Assembly (NCBI GenBank): GCA_029933395.1
Contig: JAOZOG010000006.1
Span: 1 to 29,230 of the forward strand
Source of the DNA: Sulfurovaceae bacterium
Lineage (GTDB): Bacteria; Campylobacterota; Campylobacteria; Campylobacterales; Sulfurovaceae
Direction: 5' to 3'
DNA: 29,230 bases
The notes below the pieces were generated by a model. The model was given only the letters and a program-made list of their open reading frames with translations, made no database searches and was not told the DNA's origin. Both the position numbers and the translations under genes were made by a program. How positions within the stretch are numbered: position 1 is the stretch's first letter; every line of letters starts with the position of its first letter. Shown piece by piece: positions 6,649-13,071 of the stretch.

Positions 6649-8820
6649 TCAATCCTTTTTGGATTTTTTGCTATTCGTCTCTTTGAACTTTGGAAACCAC
6701 TTTGCAGTCTCCATCTGCAACTCATCATAACCATAAATATCTTCACGGAACTGCACCCTGCCATCTTCATCTACCCAGGCTGTCAGATAGATGATATCGA
6801 TCGGGACAGTCTGAGAGAGATGGAGAGGGGTTTTGGCATTTTCCTTGAGAATCTTTTTGGATTTCTTGAAGTCGATGCCGGGAACGATCTGTGCAAACGT
6901 ACCAAGCATATCGATAGGGCGATGCAGTCGGATACAGCCATGGCTGAATGCACGGATATCTCTGCTGAAAAGTGCCTTTTCGGGTGAATCATGCATATAG
7001 ACCGAATAGGGGTTGGGAAAAAGAAACTTGACCTTCCCCAGTGCATTTTTGGGTCCCGGTGACTGCATAAAGTGCCAGGGTGGAAGCTTTTTGCCATACT
7101 TGCTCCAGTCAACCTTGTAGGGATCGATTGTGGGCGAATGCTCTGACCACTCTTTGTGGATCTCTATATGTGCTTTGGCGGCATAGCCTGGATTTTTCTG
7201 CAGCTTGGGGATCGTTTCGTGACGCACGATGCTGGGCGGAATGCGCCAGTAGGGATTGAGGACAATACGGCGAACCTTGTTGTAAAAGATCGGGGTTTCA
7301 TGGCCTTTTCTGCCCGTAACGACACGCATCTTCTGTATCGGCACCCATTGATCATAGACCGTCACCATAAAGTTGGGAATATTGACGACGATGTGGTAGC
7401 GCTCCGTATCACGTTTGAGCCATTTGAGACGCGCGATGCTGAGTCTGAGGCGGGCAGCTTTGTGCAGTGCGGTTTCACTCAACGCTTTTCGGGTCTTTTT
7501 GCCGATATAGCCCTCGGCCTCCAGGCCATGTCTGGCCTGGAACTTTGCGACCGCTTTGAGCAGGCACTCGTCGTAGAGGGTACTGCTCTCGTTACTGTCG
7601 GCACAAGGCGTATAGTCTCCCTCGATCGCCAGCCTCTTTCTGATAAGCGGAACGACGGGGTCCCGCATACCGGGCTTGAGATCTCTAAACCTGGGTAATT
7701 GGGGCCAACCGCCTGCTTGTGCGATCTTGCGGTACTTTACCAGTGCATCGGCCAGACGTTCGTGGCCCGGATACTTCGGCTGCACCTTTTTGAATGCATT
7801 TTCGAGTGTTCCTGCTCTGGCCGATTCGACCAGCAGAAGCTCAGGGGAGAGCAGTACATTGTGTATCTGCCATGCGCCGTGTTTGTAGCGGCGATGCAGC
7901 TCCCGGTCGAAACGCTTCCAGTCGATCGCACCGTAGAGCAGATATCCCATAAAGTCCTGATAGAGTTTCGCGATCTCGAATTCCCGCTTGACGATCTCCT
8001 GCTTCTCTTTTGGCATAGGGAGTGACTTGATCCGTTCATATTCACGGTATGTCGGGCCGCTATGGTCGAAAACCCTGTCCGTGCGAATCTTTTCGAAGAG
8101 AAGATTCGTGTAATCCGAATACCCTTTTTCGCTCACCCATATCGGCTTGTAGTCAAGCAGGTGGTACATCTCCTTGAGACGCTCCTTGTCACTGCCTTTA
8201 CGCAACTTCTCCGTGATCTTGGCATCGAGCTCGACACCTTCGCCCAGGATCGTCTGGTTCACATCGAGAGCCATTGTACGCTTGGCGATACGCTCTTTGG
8301 AGATGGCATTGAATCCATTCACCAGACTGCCCTTTTCCAGTGAGCTCTGCAGAAGTTTCAGCGGTGTCGAGCCACTGCCGCTTCCTTTGAGAATCGCATG
8401 AATATGGTCGACATAGAGCTGCATCGTCTCCAGCTCCAATGACACCCTCTCTTCATTGGATGGCTTTTGAAAAAACTTTCTGTAGTGTGCAAGCAGCTTC
8501 TCGTACTCTCCCTGCAGTGACTTGAGGGCACCATGGTTGAAGTCATCCTTGACTTCATGCAGCAGCATCTCGGCAAAGTGCGTCAATCCATCCTGATCGA
8601 TCCAGATGGGGCGATACCCGATCGCTTTGTAGATCTCCTGCACTTCCCGGGATGCATCGGAAAGCTTGTCGCGTATGAGTGGCGTTACCTCCCGTACAAA
8701 CAATCGATGCTTCTGCTCATAGAGCGTTTGGTAGTCCTCTGTCGATGCATACCCCGGCAACTGCAAAACGACGAACAGGAGCAGAAGAAGGGTTTTCAGC
8801 CTTGGCAGGACCACTGTCAT
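6649..8820 (-). CDS. YcbB/LdtD-type L,D-transpeptidase with duplicated N-terminal domain
   Basis: A 723-residue exported enzyme (signal peptide MTVVLPRLKTLLLLLFVVLQ). Two similar N-terminal modules follow: residues about 62-147 (YRPIWIDQDG ... LLHEVKDDFNHG ... ETMQLYVDHIHAIL) and 217-300 (YKPIWVSEKG ... LLFEKIRTDRVFDHSG ... FEIAKLYQDFMGYLLYGA). Both match the scaffold region of E. coli LdtD/YcbB, where one copy is usual. A peptidoglycan-binding domain spans about 385-448 and the YkuD catalytic domain about 475-650, with SHGCIRLH (Cys629) and an upstream His in VYMHDSP. The enzyme would make 3-3 cross-links in peptidoglycan or attach proteins to it. Its ATG overlaps the stop of the upstream lipoprotein gene (ATGA, 8817-8820), so the two are coupled. 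The tail is lysine-rich (SKKSKKD). Confidence 0.88.
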   Translation of the reverse strand: MTVVLPRLKTLLLLLFVVLQLPGYASTEDYQTLYEQKHRLFVREVTPLIRDKLSDASREVQEIYKAIGYRPIWIDQDGLTHFAEMLLHEVKDDFNHGALKSLQGEYEKLLAHYRKFFQKPSNEERVSLELETMQLYVDHIHAILKGSGSGSTPLKLLQSSLEKGSLVNGFNAISKERIAKRTMALDVNQTILGEGVELDAKITEKLRKGSDKERLKEMYHLLDYKPIWVSEKGYSDYTNLLFEKIRTDRVFDHSGPTYREYERIKSLPMPKEKQEIVKREFEIAKLYQDFMGYLLYGAIDWKRFDRELHRRYKHGAWQIHNVLLSPELLLVESARAGTLENAFKKVQPKYPGHERLADALVKYRKIAQAGGWPQLPRFRDLKPGMRDPVVPLIRKRLAIEGDYTPCADSNESSTLYDECLLKAVAKFQARHGLEAEGYIGKKTRKALSETALHKAARLRLSIARLKWLKRDTERYHIVVNIPNFMVTVYDQWVPIQKMRVVTGRKGHETPIFYNKVRRIVLNPYWRIPPSIVRHETIPKLQKNPGYAAKAHIEIHKEWSEHSPTIDPYKVDWSKYGKKLPPWHFMQSPGPKNALGKVKFLFPNPYSVYMHDSPEKALFSRDIRAFSHGCIRLHRPIDMLGTFAQIVPGIDFKKSKKILKENAKTPLHLSQTVPIDIIYLTAWVDEDGRVQFREDIYGYDELQMETAKWFPKFKETNSKKSKKD

Positions 8821-9089
8821 TTCCCTTTGCAGTGCAGACGGCCATGCTCCCAGCCATCGTGATAATCGATATCGATTTTGAATCGGGCATGATCCTTGCT
8901 ATAGTCTCCACCGGCTGTCTTGCAGCCATCTACGACACCGGCACGATACTCTGCATTTCTATTCGGACCAAAATCATGTCCATGGTACACAAAATCCTTC
9001 TTGCCTACCGGTACCCTGCTGCCGGTACAGGCGGTCAGTAAAAGTACTGCTGCCGCCACCATCGCCCCATACTTGACTTTTCTTATCAT
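8817..9089 (-). CDS. Small lipoprotein, cysteine-containing Y-x-G-x-x-D-G-C module
   Basis: A short lipoprotein with signal peptide and lipobox LLTAC (Cys21). The mature part of about 70 residues has the pattern YRAGVVDGCKTAGGDYSKD then IDYHDGWEHGRLHC, i.e. two Y-x-x-G-x-x-x-G-x-x-C-like halves that probably form a disulfide-linked unit. I do not know a named function. ATG 9089 is preferred over the in-frame GTG at 9092 because AAGGAG lies five bases before the ATG but only two before the GTG. The stop overlaps the start of the L,D-transpeptidase gene, so this may be an outer-membrane partner or activator of that enzyme; this is inferred from coupling only. Confidence 0.75.
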   Translation of the reverse strand: MIRKVKYGAMVAAAVLLLTACTGSRVPVGKKDFVYHGHDFGPNRNAEYRAGVVDGCKTAGGDYSKDHARFKIDIDYHDGWEHGRLHCKGK

Positions 9090-9132
9090 CACTACTCCTT
9101 GTTTTATAGATCATTATTTTGCAGTATCAAAA

Positions 9133-9138
9133 ATTATA
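9133..9138 (-). promoter_or_regulatory. -10 box for lipoprotein/L,D-transpeptidase operon
   Basis: Minus-strand GC-TATAAT about 45 bases before the ATG of the lipoprotein gene. The bipartite 17-mer motif lies some 27 bases further upstream. Confidence 0.45.
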
Positions 9139-9164
9139 GCGATTATTCTATTGGATAAACCCGT

Positions 9165-9209
9165 GAATGTAAATATCATTTTGCCTTCCTCTTTTTCCAG
9201 AAATGATAA
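9165..9209. promoter_or_regulatory. Bipartite motif, copy 2: 17-mer, 21-base gap, ATGATAA
   Basis: GAATGTAAATATCATTT at 9165-9181, 21 bases, then ATGATAA at 9203-9209, identical in sequence and spacing to the copy at 3854-3898. Like that copy it lies between a minus-strand envelope-protein gene and a divergent plus-strand gene. The sequences on either side of the two copies are unrelated, which argues for a conserved element and not a recent segmental duplication. Confidence 0.5.
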
Positions 9210-9321
9210 ATTATCTATTCTTTTTGATTTTCTTTGTCAATTTCATTGAACACTAACCACATAATTGTTACGCTTTTTGGTTCAATAACATTATGCAAAC
9301 TCATTACCGGAAGGATACAAG

Positions 9322-9984
9322 ATGAACAGACTCATTGCACTGCTTTTTCTACCGCTCTTTTTTCTGCAGGCGGAGGATCTCTATCACTACAGAAAACACC
9401 GCGTCAATATCAAGGCGCTCTCGGCAACCAAATTCGAATTGACCGATGTCAACCATCGAAATCCGCATATCGTGGATCTCTCCGGGAAAGATTTTTTCGT
9501 CGTTTCCGTACGGGAACCGGGAAGTGATGGAGAGGTGTACGCTGTGGACAGAGATGGAACGATCTGGTGGCACGGCAAGATTTCATCGGGTGCCGGCGGA
9601 GGCAAACTGGTCAAAGAAAATGGGAAACTGGTTCCCGTAGGAGGACACGAGACAAGCAACAATATCTTCAAGGTTCTGGCAAAAAGACGCTTCCATATGT
9701 CCAAAACCCACCCCGATCCCAGCGGTGTGGACAATATGGATTTCGAGATACAGTTCACTCCAGACGGGCAGGCACTCCATCTGGGCAACACCGCTGCGAT
9801 GTCACATGGCTGTATCCACGTAGGCAGACAGGATATCGGCCCCCTCTTCAAATGGGCGAAAGTCGGAATGCCTGTCGTCGTTATGAGGGGACATTATGGG
9901 CAGTTCCTGGTAAAAGAGGTGAAACAGTTCCAGGAAGATTTGAGAGAGTACGACGCGGAGAGGGGAATCAAAAGAACCTATTAA
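9322..9984 (+). CDS. YkuD-domain L,D-transpeptidase family protein
   Basis: A 220-residue exported protein with a short signal peptide (MNRLIALLFLPLFFLQAED). Residues about 55-195 form a compact YkuD domain: a conserved early strand (FFVVSVREPG), ALHLGNTAAMSHGCIHVG with H153, H162 and Cys164, then GMPVVVMRGHY. The catalytic SHGCI is intact. Family members are L,D-transpeptidases or, as in Helicobacter Csd6, L,D-carboxypeptidases that trim peptidoglycan stem peptides; which activity applies here is open. AAGGAT precedes the ATG. It is divergent from the lipoprotein/LdtD-like operon across 232 bases, so the two peptidoglycan enzymes may share a control region. A 25-bp inverted repeat starts right after its stop codon. 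Confidence 0.82.
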   Translation: MNRLIALLFLPLFFLQAEDLYHYRKHRVNIKALSATKFELTDVNHRNPHIVDLSGKDFFVVSVREPGSDGEVYAVDRDGTIWWHGKISSGAGGGKLVKENGKLVPVGGHETSNNIFKVLAKRRFHMSKTHPDPSGVDNMDFEIQFTPDGQALHLGNTAAMSHGCIHVGRQDIGPLFKWAKVGMPVVVMRGHYGQFLVKEVKQFQEDLREYDAERGIKRTY

Positions 9985-10058
9985 GTAGCGTGGGCATTCC
10001 TGCCCACGATAAAATATGAATACCGCATTATTTTCGTGGGCAGGAATGCCCACGCTAC
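9985..10058. repeat. Head-to-head palindromic pair 1 (25-bp perfect inverted repeat)
   Basis: Units at 9985-10009 and 10034-10058 are exact reverse complements over 25 bases with a 24-base A/T-rich spacer. Each unit is itself a hairpin: CGTGGGCA-TTCC-TGCCCACG. This two-unit layout resembles REP/BIME elements. It lies between two convergent genes, directly after the stop of the YkuD gene and nine bases beyond the stop of the 151-residue ORF gene, so it could also end transcription from both sides. There is no T-run of the classical Rho-independent kind. Confidence 0.8.
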
Positions 10059-10067
10059 GGATGAACG

Positions 10068-10523
10068 CTAGTCGAAATACTCTTCGAGAATCTTCGGAAA
10101 GAGCCGGATCGTTTTGCGGGCTTTCTCTACTTTAGGGGCGAAGACTTCCGAGCTCGCCGGGAACTGCCGCATCAAATCTTCATAAATAGCAATCTTCTCT
10201 TCCATATGCTCCTTCAGAGCATCCAGGAAAAGCTGCATATTCTCTTTGGTTACGGCGAACTTCATCAGCAGCTCGAACATCCGCTTGCGGGGATGGATCG
10301 CCATCGACTCTCCCGCTGCCAGGGCGATATCCTTGATATCCCAGCGTGAAATATAGACACCGCTGACATGCGGGGCGATCAGTTTGGCATAGAGTGCCTC
10401 TGTATAGTCGGGATAATCTTTGAGATCCGCCTTCTCATCCGCTTCGCAGCTTCCATCGACACAGAACTCCCCCTTGGTATCGAAATTCTCAAACTCTTTT
10501 CTCAGATCATCTATATCTCTCAT
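10068..10523 (-). CDS. Conserved-looking hypothetical protein, last gene of the reductase cluster
   Basis: A soluble, acidic, mostly helical 151-residue protein that I cannot assign. It begins with charged residues, has a paired-cysteine motif CVDGSC (C21, C26), and the blocks YTEALYAKLIAPHVSGVY, LAAGESMAIHPRKRMFELLMKF and LKEHMEEKIAIYEDLM. The helical pattern vaguely recalls small assembly chaperones, but there is no motif to prove it. AAGGAA precedes the ATG, and the gene starts only 15 bases after the upstream gene, so the two are almost certainly co-transcribed. Its place at the end of the molybdoenzyme cluster suggests a maturation or accessory role; this is inferred from position. Confidence 0.75.
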   Translation of the reverse strand: MRDIDDLRKEFENFDTKGEFCVDGSCEADEKADLKDYPDYTEALYAKLIAPHVSGVYISRWDIKDIALAAGESMAIHPRKRMFELLMKFAVTKENMQLFLDALKEHMEEKIAIYEDLMRQFPASSEVFAPKVEKARKTIRLFPKILEEYFD

Positions 10524-10538
10524 CGTTTTCCTTCCTAA

Positions 10539-11009
10539 TTATCTATCAATCAATAACGGGATCATATCCAAATCCACCGGCACACTATACCAGCGATGCG
10601 CGATCAGCATCATCTTTGCCACAAAGCGCATCCTCTCATCTACAAACTCCGGCTGCCCGAAAAGTCCGGCGATCTCATCATCCAATGCATAGCCTTTGAC
10701 CCTTCCCTCTTCCACTTCAATAAAGTCAACTCTTCCCAATCGCTTCGCCGCTTCGTTCAGCTCGGCACAATAACCTGCCGCTTTCTCCTGAAACTCCGGT
10801 TCGATGATCATCTTGTCGACTTTGGAGTCTCCGACACTCTGCATCGTAAAATCGAAATGTTCATCACTGATATTGAGTGCGATCGCTGTCGCGTTCAAGC
10901 CGTTTTTTTTCAGTATCCTGTTGAAGTATTTTCTGCCCTGGCCCGTCTGGGCATTGTAGCCGAGGATGGTACAGAGTTGGGTATCGGGTTTGATCTCATG
11001 CGGCTGCAT
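10539..11009 (-). CDS. Stand-alone protein resembling the substrate-binding domain of shikimate dehydrogenase
   Basis: A 156-residue protein of unknown role. Its order of conserved blocks parallels the N-terminal domain of AroE: a first strand plus Gly-rich turn (LCTILGYNAQTGQG, residues 12-25; AroE has G-N-P-x-x-H-S-x-S), then ILKKNGLNATAIALNI, then KMIIEPEFQEKA where AroE has V-N-V-T-x-P-x-K, then RLGRVDFIEVEEGRVKGY (AroE: I-G-A-V-N-T) and ALDD. The Ser-x-Ser and the catalytic Lys positions are not conserved, and the NAD(P)-binding half is missing. It is therefore unlikely to be a shikimate dehydrogenase; a binding or scaffolding role is more likely. GGAGGT lies about five bases before the ATG. 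The similarity was judged by eye. Confidence 0.7.
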   Translation of the reverse strand: MQPHEIKPDTQLCTILGYNAQTGQGRKYFNRILKKNGLNATAIALNISDEHFDFTMQSVGDSKVDKMIIEPEFQEKAAGYCAELNEAAKRLGRVDFIEVEEGRVKGYALDDEIAGLFGQPEFVDERMRFVAKMMLIAHRWYSVPVDLDMIPLLIDR

Positions 11010-11031
11010 AAAAAACCTCCGGCTTTTTAAA

Positions 11032-11059
11032 TGAATAGTGAATGATGAATGGTGAATGA
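11032..11059. repeat. Four tandem heptamers TGAATRR
   Basis: Four consecutive seven-base units (TGAATAG, TGAATGA, TGAATGG, TGAATGA) in the 71-base gap between the polyferredoxin gene and the AroE-like gene. They resemble the short tandemly repeated heptamers known from other bacteria and create several in-frame stop codons. Confidence 0.6.
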
Positions 11060-11080
11060 TCGAAAAACAAAACCCTCATA

Positions 11081-12199
11081 TCAAAACCCCATCTTTCTAG
11101 CATTTTCATGCAGCGTCATCGCCTCTTCTTCCTCGATCGCACAACGGGGGCAGACCTGCTCTCCGCCGGTATAGGTGAAATAACTGCCGCACTCGTAGCA
11201 GCGTTTGATATCGAAGGTGGCGAGTACCCTCTGTGTGGGCTCGAAAAACTCTTTGATCTCAAATCCGGGCTGAAGCTGGATCGCATCTGGTTCGCAGCTG
11301 TCGTGGCAGAGGCGGCACTTGAGACAGAGCATCGCATCGAAGTGGATCACGGAGAATTTCGCATCCGAGCTCAATGCACCTGTCGGGCAGATACGGTAGC
11401 AGATCTGGCAGTTGGTACAGCGGTCATCGACAAATTTCTGGGAGACGAAACTGATCTCCTCTTCAGGGAGGACTTCGTACTGCTCCGGCTTTTCTGTCCG
11501 CTTCAGCATCGTGAAGAGGATCTTGCGTTTGTCCGGGAGCCGTTTGTCTTTGATCTTTGCGATGACGGCGCTGTCGATGTCAAATCGTTTCTGCTCGCCC
11601 GCTTCTACTGCCTCATCGAATACTGCCTTTTGTTTAGCTGCACCCTTGAGTGAGAGATTGGAGAGAAAAGAGCGGCGTGAAGGCTCCTCTTCTTTCGCTA
11701 CCTCACCACCGTCGGCGCCCTCCTCCTCGTACGCAATCATCTCGGACAGCAACTGTTTCTCGGAAAAGCTGGAGAGTACGAAGTTCGCCTCTTCGATATT
11801 CTGCTCGATCTGTGCAAAGAGAGGGTCTCTGATCTCACAGCTTTGGCAGTGCCCCAGATCCAATACGGCAGGTGTTTCACTGGCCAGCGCCAGAGAGATC
11901 AGGTGCTCGACGCTGAGGATCGAGAGGCAGGGGAGGTTTTTCCTGCAGGAGATCAGCGTTTCTCCACTCTTCACGGTATCGAAGAAGAAATCGACAGTGG
12001 AAAAATCCTTCAGTGAAAACGCTTCAGTGGGACAGACACCCACGCAACCACCGCAATCTACACAGGCCGAGGGGGTAAAAGTCGGAATATTCTCCACGAT
12101 CTCGATCGTATTAACCGGACAGACTTCCACACACTTGGTACACTCCGACATTTTGCTGCTGGCTCTTACGCAGGATGCCAGGTCGAAGTTCAGGTTCAT
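11081..12199 (-). CDS. Polyferredoxin with zinc ribbon and internal Tat-like motif, molybdoenzyme accessory
   Basis: A 372-residue cytoplasmic-looking Fe-S protein. Four [4Fe-4S]-type motifs are visible: C10/C20-x2-C23-x3-C27-P, C46-x2-C49-x2-C52-x3-C56-P, C261-x2-C264-x2-C267-x3-C271-P and C292-x2-C295-x2-C298-x3-C302. Extra cysteines (C85, C91, C118, C121) lie between the pairs. The C terminus has a rubredoxin/zinc-ribbon type C334-x2-C337...C350-x2-C353. Residues 173-180 read PSRRSFLS, very close to the Tat motif of the catalytic subunit in the same cluster (ESRRSFLK), but placed mid-protein with no hydrophobic segment after it. Start ATG overlaps the TorD stop (ATGA, 12196-12199). By analogy with NapF-like proteins it may deliver electrons or clusters to the apo-reductase before export; this is inferred. 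Confidence 0.85.
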   Translation of the reverse strand: MNLNFDLASCVRASSKMSECTKCVEVCPVNTIEIVENIPTFTPSACVDCGGCVGVCPTEAFSLKDFSTVDFFFDTVKSGETLISCRKNLPCLSILSVEHLISLALASETPAVLDLGHCQSCEIRDPLFAQIEQNIEEANFVLSSFSEKQLLSEMIAYEEEGADGGEVAKEEEPSRRSFLSNLSLKGAAKQKAVFDEAVEAGEQKRFDIDSAVIAKIKDKRLPDKRKILFTMLKRTEKPEQYEVLPEEEISFVSQKFVDDRCTNCQICYRICPTGALSSDAKFSVIHFDAMLCLKCRLCHDSCEPDAIQLQPGFEIKEFFEPTQRVLATFDIKRCYECGSYFTYTGGEQVCPRCAIEEEEAMTLHENARKMGF

Positions 12200-12840
12200 T
12201 GGCCACCACAGTGGAGTGCCAGCTTCTCCGTCACATATTCGAAGTCACTCAGCATAAACTCCAGAGCCAATTCGGCACTGTCATGATAGAGCGGTGTTCT
12301 GGACTCCCGCTTCATATTGATCAAAAAGAGCGGCGTCCACTCCAAAAGATGCTCTTTCAGGAAGGCTCTCTGTACTTCAAGCAGCTCACAGACACCCTCC
12401 TCATCCCCTGCATCGAGCGCCTTCTTCATCGCTGTGCAGAGCATATACATGAACTCCAGCTCGATACCGATATGATCCGCACTGATCACTCTGGCCTCTG
12501 CCAGCTCCACGCGAAAATCAAGCTCATTGTAGAGCTCTACGACTGGATTATCACCGCCACTCTCAATCATCTGGTCATCGCGGGTATAAAAACTCTCATA
12601 GGGAACGAGGTGCATCAAAAAAAGATTGGTGAAGTCGACATTGTACTGCTGATCGATCAACTCTTTCATTGTCAGCTCTTCTCTCTTCTTCCAGTTTTTA
12701 TAGTTGGGAAAAAGATCCAGAAGCGCTTCATCACTTTCGATTTTATTCAAGAAATCTTCATCGACCTCTATCAGCATCAATCGTGAGATCAGCGCATAGA
12801 GTGCGATGCGGTTTTCAATCTCCTGTTTCATTTCGTTCAT
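12196..12840 (-). CDS. TorD/DmsD-family molybdoenzyme maturation chaperone
   Basis: A 214-residue all-helical protein with the TorD-family landmarks: YNVDFTNLFLMHLVPYESFY in the middle and ADHIGIELEFMYMLCTAM afterwards (family pattern E/A-D-H-I-x-x-E-L-x-F-M). Such proteins bind the Tat signal peptide and the apo-form of one molybdopterin enzyme and hold back export until cofactor loading is complete. The obvious client is the 1111-residue catalytic subunit encoded just upstream, whose leader carries SRRSFLK. The stop overlaps the start of the polyferredoxin gene. The 231-base gap before it contains a palindromic pair and a hairpin, so it may also be transcribed from its own promoter. Too divergent from TorD or DmsD for a specific symbol. 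Confidence 0.85.
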   Translation of the reverse strand: MNEMKQEIENRIALYALISRLMLIEVDEDFLNKIESDEALLDLFPNYKNWKKREELTMKELIDQQYNVDFTNLFLMHLVPYESFYTRDDQMIESGGDNPVVELYNELDFRVELAEARVISADHIGIELEFMYMLCTAMKKALDAGDEEGVCELLEVQRAFLKEHLLEWTPLFLINMKRESRTPLYHDSAELALEFMLSDFEYVTEKLALHCGGQ

Positions 12841-12890
12841 ATTGGTTTATGCCTTTTCAAATAGTATCATTTTATTTTCGTAACAATAAT

Positions 12891-12975
12891 TTCGCAGGTC
12901 GGGGTCTCCTGACTCCGACACATTCATCTATAGTGGTCGTAATTTTGTCGGAGTGGGGGCACTCCGACCTGCGAC
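12891..12975. repeat. Head-to-head palindromic pair 2 (GGTCGG...CTCCGAC family)
   Basis: Unit A (12891-12919) and unit B (12947-12975) are imperfect reverse complements of each other, sharing TCGCAGGTCGG and ACTCCGAC with a variable centre. Unit B contains the hairpin GTCGGAGT-N6-ACTCCGAC; unit A contains GTCGGGGTC-TCCT-GACTCCGAC. Unit A matches the second unit of pair 3 (24965-24988) in 23 of 24 positions over the GGTCGGGG...CTCCGAC stretch. It lies inside the reductase cluster, between the catalytic-subunit gene and the chaperone gene. Confidence 0.8.
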
Positions 12976-13038
12976 AGTACAGTGCGGCACTATACCACTT
13001 TCAAGATAAAATTTGCTGAAAAATTATCTGGGAAATGG

Positions 13039-13065
13039 TACAGAGGGAGGAGGTCCTCCTCTGTA
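13039..13065 (-). terminator. Strong hairpin just after the catalytic-subunit gene
   Basis: A near-perfect dyad: a 12-bp stem (ACAGAGG-AGGA against TCCT-CCCTCTGT) with a single-base bulge and a two-base loop, seven bases beyond the stop codon of the molybdopterin subunit. A run of Ts follows only after about 15 bases (AATTTTT), so it is not a classical terminator; it could protect the 3' end of the BCA message or reduce read-through into the chaperone gene. Its flank TGTAGAAAAATCAA resembles TGTAGAAAATCAA next to pair 3. Confidence 0.5.
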
Positions 13066-13071
13066 GAAAAA

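Noticed and set aside
6545..6730. 61-codon plus-strand ORF between ohyA and the L,D-transpeptidase
   Set aside because: Overlaps the 3' end of the transpeptidase gene on the other strand, no ribosome-binding site, no domain.
9985..10058. CRISPR array
   Set aside because: Only two units, in inverted orientation, with no regular direct repeats or cas genes.
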